Shown here piece after piece: positions 7,273 to 13,723 of a stretch of DNA of 22,831 nucleotides. Each line of letters begins with the position of its first letter. Position 1 is the stretch's first letter. Made by a program: the position numbers and the translations under genes. This DNA is from Streptosporangiaceae bacterium (GTDB lineage Bacteria; Actinomycetota; Actinomycetes; Streptosporangiales; Streptosporangiaceae): the NCBI GenBank assembly GCA_030040475.1, contig JASHTQ010000662.1, positions 1 through 22,831 on the forward strand, given 5' to 3'. The notes below the pieces were generated by a model. That model had not been told where the DNA came from. It made no database searches and saw only the letters and a list, made by a program, of their open reading frames with translations.

Positions 7273-8175
7273 ATGCACACGATCGAGTTGGGAGACGTCT
7301 CAGTAACCAGGATCCCCCACTTCAGCCACTGGTCCTTGCCCGCCGCCGAGTTCCTGCCAGAAAGCGACCCCAGCCTGTGGGAGGCAAACCGGTCATGGCT
7401 GGCCCCGGCGCACTGGGAGCCTGAGACGGGCCGGGTCGGGGTGGCCGTCCAGTCCTGGCTGCTACGCAGCGCGGGTGTTACGGTCATCATCGACACCGGC
7501 CTGGCAGCGCAGACCGCCCGGCCGGGTGTCCTGGCCGGGGTTCCACTCCCGGACGCGCTGGCCGCGGCCGGCGTCATGCCCGCGGACGTGGACCTCGTCG
7601 TCTGCACCCACCTGCACGCCGACCACGTGGGTGGGAACACTCGCCTGGACGGCGGCGAGCGGGTTCCGGCGTTTCCTCAAGCACGGTACCTGTTTTCCCG
7701 GCCCGACCTGGAGTTCTTCCATCCCGGTACGCTGACCGAGGCGCCCGGGCGCAGCGCCATCAGCTACGCGGAGTCGGTCGAGCCGGTCCTGCGGGCAGGG
7801 AAGGCCGTGATCTGGGATGACACACATGCCATCGACGAAAACCTTCAGCTCCACCTGGCACCTGGCCACACGCCGGGACACGGCATCGTGATCCTCGAAT
7901 CCGGCGGTGACCGGGCGGTCTTCGCCGGTGACCTGCTGCACACGCCCGCGCAGCTGTCCGCGCCGCACCTGTCCAGCTGCTTCTGCCACGACGGGCCTGC
8001 CGCGGCACGAACCCGCCGCTCCGTCCTCCAGTGGGCCGCCGACCGTACCGCCCTTGTGATCCCTGCGCATTTCGGCGGCGCCGGCGCGGTGGAAATCAAG
8101 CAGAACAGTACGGGCTTTGCAGTGCGACGCTGGGCCGGCTTCGCGGATTACCACCCTTCTGGGGCGAGTACCTGA
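7273..8175 (+). CDS. Metallo-beta-lactamase-fold hydrolase
   Basis: A 300-residue MBL-fold hydrolase of the lactonase/glyoxalase II-like type. It contains THLHADHVGG (residues 112-121, the dinuclear zinc HxHxDH motif), the third His region APGHTPGH (196-203), the bridging Asp in FAGD (217-220) and the last His in PAHFGG (near 266). No signal peptide is present, so it acts in the cytoplasm. An early WSLPAAEFLPES segment resembles AHL-lactonase and related quorum-quenching or MBL esterases, but substrate cannot be told from sequence. It is divergent from an HxlR regulator, the usual setting for a hydrolase induced by a reactive small molecule. ATG at 7273 has only a weak upstream AGGA. Confidence 0.9.
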   Translation: MHTIELGDVSVTRIPHFSHWSLPAAEFLPESDPSLWEANRSWLAPAHWEPETGRVGVAVQSWLLRSAGVTVIIDTGLAAQTARPGVLAGVPLPDALAAAGVMPADVDLVVCTHLHADHVGGNTRLDGGERVPAFPQARYLFSRPDLEFFHPGTLTEAPGRSAISYAESVEPVLRAGKAVIWDDTHAIDENLQLHLAPGHTPGHGIVILESGGDRAVFAGDLLHTPAQLSAPHLSSCFCHDGPAAARTRRSVLQWAADRTALVIPAHFGGAGAVEIKQNSTGFAVRRWAGFADYHPSGAST

Positions 8176-8207
8176 GCTTCCCCTGCCTACTAGCCCGGGT
8201 CAGCGGT

Positions 8208-8413
8208 TCACCAGGGCGCCCCAGCCGAGGTATTTGCACCAGTACCTGGCGTACCGGGCGGGCGCGGCAGCCCTCGGCAGTGGGCCTCCAGCCCTGTACT
8301 TCGGTCAGTGCGTTCTCGACGCTGAGGACCGCTCCGCCGCTGACAGAACGAGAGATCAGGCCGTCGCGCTCGAGGCGGCGCAGTGTCTTGGTGAGTACCT
8401 CGCGGGAGATGCC
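8208..8413 (-). pseudogene. HxlR-type winged-helix fragment
   Basis: Leftward reading gives ISREVLTKTLRRLERDGLIS followed by RSVSGGAVLSVENALTEV, matching the recognition helix and wing of an HxlR regulator. A stop codon lies just upstream of the first residues, so the N-terminal helices are gone, and the 3' part loses similarity. It lies tail-to-tail with the intact hydrolase gene and head-on against a transposase remnant, which probably cut it. Confidence 0.55.
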
Positions 8414-8416
8414 TCA

Positions 8417-8805
8417 TTGAGGACCGGGATCGCCGAGGTGATCGCTGATGAGGGCCTGCCGCGGCTGTGGCGCCGTCCCGACGCCGAGCGCGGCAGCCTG
8501 GCCCGCGAGATCCAGGCCCGTGCCGAAGCCCTGGACTTCACCGCGCTGCACGGCCGGGCCGAGACCCGGCTGGCGGCCTGTTCCTGGCGATCCCGGACCT
8601 GATCGCCCTCGGCGTGCCGGACATGGTGGCCGTGGCGGGCTACCCGTCCACCGGCAAGATCCCCGCCCTTCCTACGTCTTGTCACTGCTGGCGCTCAAGC
8701 TCACCAGCACCCGGCGGGTGTCCCACGTCTATGACCTCGCCGCCGACCCTGGCGCCGCCCTGCTCGCCGGGCCCACCGCCCTGCCGAAGACCGGTCCCTG
8801 GGCGT
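8417..8805 (+). pseudogene. Transposase remnant (DDE type), frameshifted at least twice
   Basis: Three consecutive pieces in three frames belong to one protein. Piece 1 (about 8417-8580) contains GSLAREIQARAEALDFTALH and GRAETRLAA; piece 2 (about 8575-8680) AGGLFLAIPDLIALGVPDMV and AVAGYPSTGKIPA; piece 3 (about 8675-8800) YVLSLLALKLTSTRRVSHVY followed by DLAADPGAALLAGPTALPKT. These strings are characteristic of the N-terminal region of a large actinobacterial transposase family in which LALKLTGTRRVSHVDDL is conserved. The catalytic half is missing and no terminal inverted repeats were identified. Its presence explains the mosaic of fragments around it. Identification is from remembered family motifs. 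Confidence 0.55.
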
Positions 8806-9170
8806 CCGCCTGGTTGCCAAGCTGGAGTACTTCAACCCCGGCGGAAGCGTGAAAGACCGCATTGCCAAGTCCATCCTCGGTGACGCCAGGGAGCGCGGCC
8901 TGCTCTGCGACAACTGGGTGGTGGTGGAGCTGACGAACGGCGACACCGGCATCGGCCTGGCGGCCATCGCCCGGTCCCGCGGCTACGAGGTCAAGGCCCT
9001 CCTCGGGACAACGTGAGCGCAGATCCCCGGCGCCTTCATCGCGAGGCAGTTCGACAACCCGGCCAACCCGGCCGTGCACTTCGCCACGACCTGTCCCGAG
9101 ATCTTCCGCGACACCGACGGTGAGGTAGACATCTTGGTGGCGACCGGCCTGCGCCGTCGGCACCACGGCA
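8792..9170 (+). pseudogene. Cysteine synthase (O-acetylserine sulfhydrylase) remnant
   Basis: Remnant of a PLP-dependent cysteine/cystathionine-synthase family gene. LVAKLEYFNPGGSVKDRIAK contains the PLP-binding Lys of the family (GSVKDR), and ELTNGDTGIGLAAIARSRGY is the phosphate/substrate loop (normally EPTSGNTGIGLA; the key Ser and Asn are changed). A TGA at 9014-9016 interrupts the frame. Beyond it, in the same frame, [20 protein letters not shown] and [17 protein letters not shown] match a later part of the protein, with about 60 codons lost between. The N-terminal PLP region and the C-terminal third are missing. It abuts the transposase remnant on the left and points toward the end of the TauD-like gene. 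Confidence 0.8.
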
Positions 9171-9236
9171 CGCTCGCCGAAGGGCGCCATCCGATCCCGG
9201 AGCATATCGTTCGCTGCGGGGTCGGCGAAGCGGCGG

Positions 9237-10088
9237 TCAGGCGGCCTCGGCCGGCTGGGCCGCGATGACCTTACGGTAGGCACGGGGACCGTCGTAGTCG
9301 TGCACCGCGTAGTGCAAAGTGGCTAGGTTGTCCCAGAGCACGAAGTCGCCGGGCTTCCAGCCGAAGCCGACGGTGTAGTTGGGCGACGAGGCGTGCGCGA
9401 GCAGGAACGGGAGGATTGCCTTGCCCTCCGCCTCGCCGATGCCGGTCAGCCGCAGCGCGCCGGTGCTGAGGAACAGGCCCTTGCGGCCGGTGTAGCGGTG
9501 GGTGCGCACCACGGGGTGCTCGGTCGTCTGGGCGAGGGGCAGTCGCTCGGCGTGTCGTCCCCCGTAGTTCTCTGGGTTGCCGTCATAGACCGCGCGCACC
9601 GACTCAAGCAGCACCTTGAACGGCTCCGACAGGTCGTCGTAGGCGGCCTGAACGTCGGCCCAAAGGGTGTGGCCGCCGAGTTCGGGCACGACCTGGTAGG
9701 TGAGGGACTCGATGCTGAACGGCGGGGTCCGCCACGTTCCGCCGAAGTGCCAGCGGTCCGCGGTGCCCTGCTTGAGGTTGTAGGAGTACACGAGGCGGTT
9801 ATCCTGGTGGCGGATGACCCTGGGGTCGTCGAGGGTGCCGGCTTCGGCGACCGTGGGGTGATCGAAGGGCTCGTCGAAGATCCTGATCGCCTCGACGTGC
9901 TGGTCTGGGGTTAGGTACACGCCGCGGAACACCAGGACCTTGTACTTGATGAAGTCCTGGCGCAGTGCCTCGGCGGTCGCTTCGTCGACCTTTTGAGTCA
10001 GGTCCACGCCAGCGATCTCGGCGCCGATGCGAGGACCGGCCGGGCGTACTTGGTAGGCGGTGGTGGCAGTCACGAATGCGCCTTTCAT
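9237..10088 (-). CDS. TauD/TfdA-type Fe(II)/2-oxoglutarate enzyme with HxG in place of HxD
   Basis: A 283-residue member of the TauD/TfdA family of cytoplasmic Fe(II)/2-oxoglutarate enzymes. The family frame is complete: start of the fold [13 protein letters not shown] (18-30), iron site region [13 protein letters not shown] (111-123), [18 protein letters not shown] (138-155) and the distal-His region [18 protein letters not shown] (252-269, His259). The usual H-x-D ligand pair is H114-F115-G116 here: the Asp is Gly. The terminal Arg-rich motif that holds 2-oxoglutarate reads RAYRKV (269-274), also slightly atypical. HxG/HxA is the hallmark of non-haem iron halogenases, but loss of activity is the alternative. 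Two starts are plausible: ATG 10086-10088 or GTG 10071-10073 with AAAGG upstream. An operator-like palindrome overlaps its promoter. Confidence 0.88.
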   Translation of the reverse strand: MKGAFVTATTAYQVRPAGPRIGAEIAGVDLTQKVDEATAEALRQDFIKYKVLVFRGVYLTPDQHVEAIRIFDEPFDHPTVAEAGTLDDPRVIRHQDNRLVYSYNLKQGTADRWHFGGTWRTPPFSIESLTYQVVPELGGHTLWADVQAAYDDLSEPFKVLLESVRAVYDGNPENYGGRHAERLPLAQTTEHPVVRTHRYTGRKGLFLSTGALRLTGIGEAEGKAILPFLLAHASSPNYTVGFGWKPGDFVLWDNLATLHYAVHDYDGPRAYRKVIAAQPAEAA

Positions 10089-10100
10089 CAGTAAAACACT

Positions 10101-10138
10101 TTTCCTATCAGGATAGTAGGAAATAGAGCTTCCCGCAA
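10101..10138 (-). promoter_or_regulatory. Promoter with overlapping palindromic operator for TauD-like gene
   Basis: On the minus strand TTGCGG (10133-10138) is 17 bases from TATCCT (10110-10115). The -10 box lies inside TTTCCTA-N9-TAGGAAA (10101-10123, perfect 7-base arms) whose centre is itself CTATC-AG-GATAG (10105-10116). This CCTA/TAGG layout resembles sites of Rrf2-type (CymR-like) sulfur or iron-sulfur regulators, which would fit a TauD-type sulfonate enzyme; the regulator assignment is inference. Confidence 0.5.
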
Positions 10139-10329
10139 GGCTGCGCCTCTATCGAGTGGCGGGGTCGGCTCCCATACCACAGGCCGACCAGGGCGCTGGA
10201 CACGGCGATTGGCGCCCCGCCTCGCGCCCACGTGCACTCGGTCATCAGCGCGCCTGCGGGCTCGCTCACGGGCAACGCAGCGCCTGACTACACGGTTCCG
10301 CCTGAACCCTAACCCCTGCTGGTGGAAAG

Positions 10330-10569
10330 TCAGTGCTTGAGGAACGCCGTGACCGTGCTGCCGGTCGTTCGCACGTCGGCGGTGGTCCGCGTGAGCCGCA
10401 GCGTCGCGTCTGGCAGCAGGTCGCGCAGTTGTTCCGCGGTGGACACCCGGACGCCGCCGTCGGGGCTGTTGATGGCGCCGTGATGACGGACCTGCACCAC
10501 GGGAAGGCGCATCACTACCTCGCGCCGGGCCTCGTCCCGGCGCCGCTGCTGGTCCCGCCAGTCACTCAT
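10330..10569 (-). CDS. Small hypothetical protein, coupled to immunity-like gene
   Basis: A 79-residue soluble protein that starts with the charged stretch MSDWRDQQRRRDEARREVV and continues with a strand-rich part ending in TVTAFLKH. I do not recognise the family. Its ATG overlaps the end of the upstream immunity-like gene by 8 bases (ATGAGTGA) and has no Shine-Dalgarno of its own, so it is probably translated by coupling. Being the second gene of a tiny operon with a CdiI-like protein, it may be part of the same protective unit, but nothing in the sequence proves that. Confidence 0.6.
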   Translation of the reverse strand: MSDWRDQQRRRDEARREVVMRLPVVQVRHHGAINSPDGGVRVSTAEQLRDLLPDATLRLTRTTADVRTTGSTVTAFLKH

Positions 10570-10867
10570 CCACGCCGCGGGACAGGTCGCGCCGCAGGCG
10601 GCGCAGGAACGCCTCGTCACTGCCCTCGTCGTACTCTGCGGCGGCGGACAGATCGCCGCCGGGCAGCTGGCCCGGATCGGCCAGCGCCTGCCGCAACTCG
10701 GCGGCGAAGACGCCGATCTCCGCATCGCCGGGACCGGGTGCCCGGGCCCGACTGATCAGGCCGGCGCAGGCGCCGTCGTAAGCGCCGGGACTGCAGTAGG
10801 CGGCGGCCACGGCGATCAGGGTCGCGAACGGCCCGTCCGGGTGCCGCTCCCAGTAGAACCCGCTCAC
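10562..10867 (-). CDS. CdiI_2-like immunity protein (contact-dependent inhibition type)
   Basis: A 101-residue protein from GTG 10865-10867, preceded by GGAGCAGGAGG at ideal spacing. Its C-terminal half, ELRQALADPGQLPGGDLSAA followed by EYDEGSDEAFLRRLRRDLSR, resembles small actinobacterial proteins annotated as contact-dependent growth inhibition immunity proteins, where the Asp-Gly-Ser-Asp-Glu-x-Phe-Leu-Arg-Arg-Leu string is typical. Such proteins bind and neutralise the toxic C-terminal domain of a secreted polymorphic toxin. No toxin gene is seen upstream (10868-11316 holds no recognisable coding sequence), so this would be an orphan immunity gene. The family call comes from motif memory and is tentative; that the gene is real is supported by the strong ribosome-binding site and the overlap with the next gene. 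Confidence 0.6.
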   Translation of the reverse strand: MSGFYWERHPDGPFATLIAVAAAYCSPGAYDGACAGLISRARAPGPGDAEIGVFAAELRQALADPGQLPGGDLSAAAEYDEGSDEAFLRRLRRDLSRGVDE

Positions 10868-11316
10868 GCGCGAGCCTCCTGCTCCCGGCCGGGCGCCACC
10901 CGCGACTGGATGCGTGCCGCGCGGTGTCACTGCGGGCAGGCAGGCGACCCAAGGCAGCCAGGCCAGGCCCGCGTCCGGCACCTAGTACCAGGCGAAGGGG
11001 GCGGAAGAGGCGGGGAGCCTGGCCAGCGGCTCTTGCATGCCAGAGAGCCCAGGCCGGCGGCGGCCGGGCGGCGGCGCCTGTAAGGCAACGGTTAGAAATA
11101 CTGCGGCTACGATCCGCGGGCATCCAGGCCGGCATCGGCAGGCCAGCGGCCCGGAGCCGCCCTGCCCACGGCAGCGCTGCCGCGGGCTCCGGAGGATGGT
11201 GTTCGGCCGGCGTGCATCTCTCAGGCCCGGTGAATGCCCGAAGTTCATGTCAGCGCCACGCGGGCGCGGCGGTTAACGGGTGGCACCCGCGAGCGTGTCT
11301 CGGGCACGCGGGGACG
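10868..11316. other. Gene-free stretch
   Basis: Several open frames cross this very GC-rich stretch on both strands, but all are Arg/Pro/Gly-rich with no domain and no ribosome-binding site. No toxin-like sequence is visible on the minus strand upstream of the immunity-like gene. Confidence 0.45.
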
Positions 11317-12169
11317 GTGATGCTGCTGGTGCCCGCCGACCCGCTGCGCCCCGGCCGGCCCGATGAGCACTTCGCCGCGGCCGGCCCGATGAGCACTTCG
11401 CCGCGGAGGCGACCGCAGCCGCCGCCTTCGGCGTGCCGGTCGCGCTGGTCGATCACGACGGGCTGCGCGGGACCGGTGACGCCCGGCGGGCAGTCGCCAT
11501 GGTCCCGGCAGGCGGCGAGGCCGTCCACCGCGGCTGGATGCTCGGCAGCGGCCAGTACGCCGAGCTCGCGGCTGCCCTGACTGCCAAGGGCGTGACCCTG
11601 CGCACCAGCCCCGCGCACTACAAGCTTGCCCACGAACTGCCGGGCTGGTATCCCGCGCCGGTCACTCCCCGCACGGAATGGACGGCCGGCGACAGCCCGT
11701 AAGACTTCGCCCGGGCGTGCGCCCGGCTCGGACCCGGCCCGGCAGTGCTGCGGGACTACGTCAAGTCCATGAAGCACTGCTGGACCCAGGCCGCCTACAT
11801 CCCCGAGACCAGCGACCAGGCGGCGGCATGGAAGATCGCGGCCCGGTTCCGCGACCTGCGCGACGACGACTTCACCGGCGGGTTCGTCATCCGCCGCTAC
11901 GAGCAGTTCGGCCCGGCCGAGGTCCGCACCTGGTGGACCCGGGGCACCTGCCGGCTCATCACCCCGACACCCCCGCCGACCCGCCGCCGCCCGACCTGGA
12001 CCTGACGCCGTTCACCCCGCTCATCGGCTCGCTCGGGCTGGAGTTCCTGACCGCCGACCTGGCCCGGCGACCCGACCGGACATGGCGGCTCATCGAGCTC
12101 GGCGACGGCCAGGTCAGCGACCGGCCCGCCGCCACCAGCCCCGCCACCCTCGTCGCCGCCCCGGAGTAG
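11317..12169 (+). pseudogene. ATP-grasp domain protein, inactivated by three lesions
   Basis: Remnant of an actinobacterial ATP-grasp ligase-like protein of about 280 residues. Pieces in order: MLLVPADPLRPGRPDEHFAA (from about 11317/11320); FGVPVALVDHDGLRGTGDAR, VHRGWMLGSGQYAELAAALT, LRTSPAHYKLAHELPGWYPA; then AVLRDYVKSMKHCWTQAAYI and FTGGFVIRRYEQFGPAEVRT, which is the ATP-grasp core; finally HPDTPADPPPPDLDLTPF and WRLIELGDGQVSDRP. Lesions: a 26-bp tandem duplication at 11353-11404 shifts the frame; a TAA at 11700-11702 interrupts it; and a further frame change lies near 11950-11965. All family segments are otherwise present and conserved, so loss of function is probably recent. Confidence 0.8.
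11353..11404. repeat. 26-bp perfect tandem duplication
   Basis: Unit 11353-11378 (begins GGCCGGCCCGATGAGCAC) is repeated exactly at 11379-11404. As 26 is not divisible by three, it shifts the ATP-grasp frame. The arrangement is what replication slippage or unequal repair would produce. Confidence 0.9.
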
Positions 12170-12535
12170 CGGGCTGGCTGGCCTCCCGCCGTGGCGACCG
12201 GGCTCGGCGCGTGGAGTGCCTTCGCCGTGATCTTCGGCGCGGGTCTGCACATCACCTGCTGGAAGCCGGACACACGCGTGTCAAGCCAGAACCACGCCGC
12301 GATCGCGGCCCGTCCGTGGCCGTCCGTGGAGAGCCGACGGTTACACCGACCGCACGACCGGCCCGGACGCCGTCCGCTATGCGTCCGTGGATACCGGGTT
12401 CGGGGGCCGTGCGGCCCACGGGCGGAGGCGGAACGGACTACGGACGGGCGCGGCAGGGGCCACGGACGGGGTCGCCCACAAAGCCGGGGCGATTCACCGC
12501 CCACGTGGAAGTGCGATGGCGAGTGTGGCGGGTCC
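12170..12535. repeat. Gene-free stretch with recurring CGTCCGTGG motif
   Basis: Copies of CGTCCGTGG lie at 12311-12319, 12321-12329 and 12382-12390, and the inverse CCACGGACG at 12460-12468, with a partial copy near 12439. The same motif occurs at 111-144. The copies are irregularly spaced, so this is not a CRISPR. No gene or clear terminator was seen. Confidence 0.35.
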
Positions 12536-13723
12536 TCAGCTCGCCCGGGCGGTGGCGCCGGCGTAGATCTTCTGGTGCGCGGCGGCGGAAGAGGCCCAGG
12601 TGAAGCGCTCGGCCAGGGCCAGCCCGGCGGTGCGCAGCCGGGTGGCGAGCGGCTCGTCGTCGAGGACGGCGGCCAGCGCCGCGGCCAGCGCGCCGGCGTC
12701 GTCCACCGGCACCATCAGGGCGTCCTGGCCGGGCCGCATGTACTCACGGAACACGGGCAGGTCGGAGGCGACCACGGGCAGGCCCGCGCTCATCGCCTCG
12801 AGCACGACCAGGCCCCATCCCTCCTTGGTGGAGGGGAACGCGAGCAGGTCCGCGGCGGCGTACCAGCCGGGCATCTCGGCGTCGTCGACCGTGCCGAGCA
12901 TCACCACGTCGTCGCCCAGCTCCAGGCCGAGGTCCGGCAGCGAGGCCAGCACCCGGTGCCGGTACGCCCGGTAGTCCTGGAACGAGTGGCCGCCGACGAC
13001 CGCGAGCACCGGGCGGCGGCCCGACCGCTTGAGCGCGGCCACGGCCGCCATCAGCGTTTCGCTGCCCTTGCGCGGCTCGATCCCGCCCACGGCCAGGAGC
13101 ATCGGCCGATCCGCCGCGCCGGCGCGCCGCCGCAGCGCGGCGGCCAGCGCGGGATCCGTCCGCTGGAAGCGGGCGGCGTCGACGCCGTTGGGCACGACCT
13201 CGGCGGCCGTGCCGTAGTCGGCGGCCAGGATCTCCTGCCACTGCACGCTGACGACCAGGACCTGGTCGGGCTCCAGGATGGCCTGGCGCTGGCAGTCGAT
13301 CAGCGACGGGCTGGTGAAGTCGTCCACGTGGTGGACGGTGCGGATCACCACCGGAGCCTCGCCCGGCGAGCCGGCCTGATCCCGGATCCGGACGGCGGCC
13401 CGGGCCGAGATGCAGTCCTGGGTGTGCAGGATCGGGTACCCGGCGGCGAGTTTGCCCAGGCCGGCCTCCAACGTGTCCACGCTGGCGAAGACCCGCTCTT
13501 CCAGCGTGGGCAGGTGGGGCGGCGCGGGGATGATCGTGACCGGCGCCGCGACCGGCCGGAAGAAGCCGGTCTCGGGGTCGCCGAGCGCGAACACCCGCAC
13601 CGGGTACCCGGCCGCGTGCAGCGCCTCGGCCAGCGCCAGCGTGTGCACGGCCCCGCCCCGTGGCTTGACCGAGTAGGTGACCAGGCCGACCGGAGCCAGG
13701 TCGTGAGCCGGAGCCGCGGTCAC
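12536..13723 (-). CDS. GT4 glycosyltransferase, MSMEG_0565 family-like
   Basis: A 395-residue cytoplasmic GT-B glycosyltransferase (GT4 type). The N-terminal acceptor domain starts with VGLVTYSVKPRGGAVHTLAL (12-31), including the Gly-Gly loop, and VHHVDDFTSP (130-139). The donor domain has PNGVD (178-182), GGIEPRKG (213-220) and the nucleotide-sugar loop EGWGLVVLEAMSAG (301-314). KPRGG-hTLALAEAL and HHVDDFTSP are strings I associate with the MSMEG_0565 family, a regular member of Nit1C-type gene clusters. GTG at 13721-13723 overlaps the FdrA-like stop as GTGA. It is the last gene of the arcC-fdrA operon. Donor and acceptor are unknown; in this context it may glycosylate the pathway's product. 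Confidence 0.85.
   Translation of the reverse strand: MTAAPAHDLAPVGLVTYSVKPRGGAVHTLALAEALHAAGYPVRVFALGDPETGFFRPVAAPVTIIPAPPHLPTLEERVFASVDTLEAGLGKLAAGYPILHTQDCISARAAVRIRDQAGSPGEAPVVIRTVHHVDDFTSPSLIDCQRQAILEPDQVLVVSVQWQEILAADYGTAAEVVPNGVDAARFQRTDPALAAALRRRAGAADRPMLLAVGGIEPRKGSETLMAAVAALKRSGRRPVLAVVGGHSFQDYRAYRHRVLASLPDLGLELGDDVVMLGTVDDAEMPGWYAAADLLAFPSTKEGWGLVVLEAMSAGLPVVASDLPVFREYMRPGQDALMVPVDDAGALAAALAAVLDDEPLATRLRTAGLALAERFTWASSAAAHQKIYAGATARAS

Noticed and set aside
7273..8175. Calling the MBL-fold hydrolase a true beta-lactamase or AHL lactonase
   Set aside because: No signal peptide and only general MBL motifs are visible; substrate class cannot be decided from this sequence.
12311..12470. 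CRISPR-like repeats
   Set aside because: The motif is only 9 bases, copies are irregularly spaced and in both orientations, and there are no spacers of even length or cas genes.
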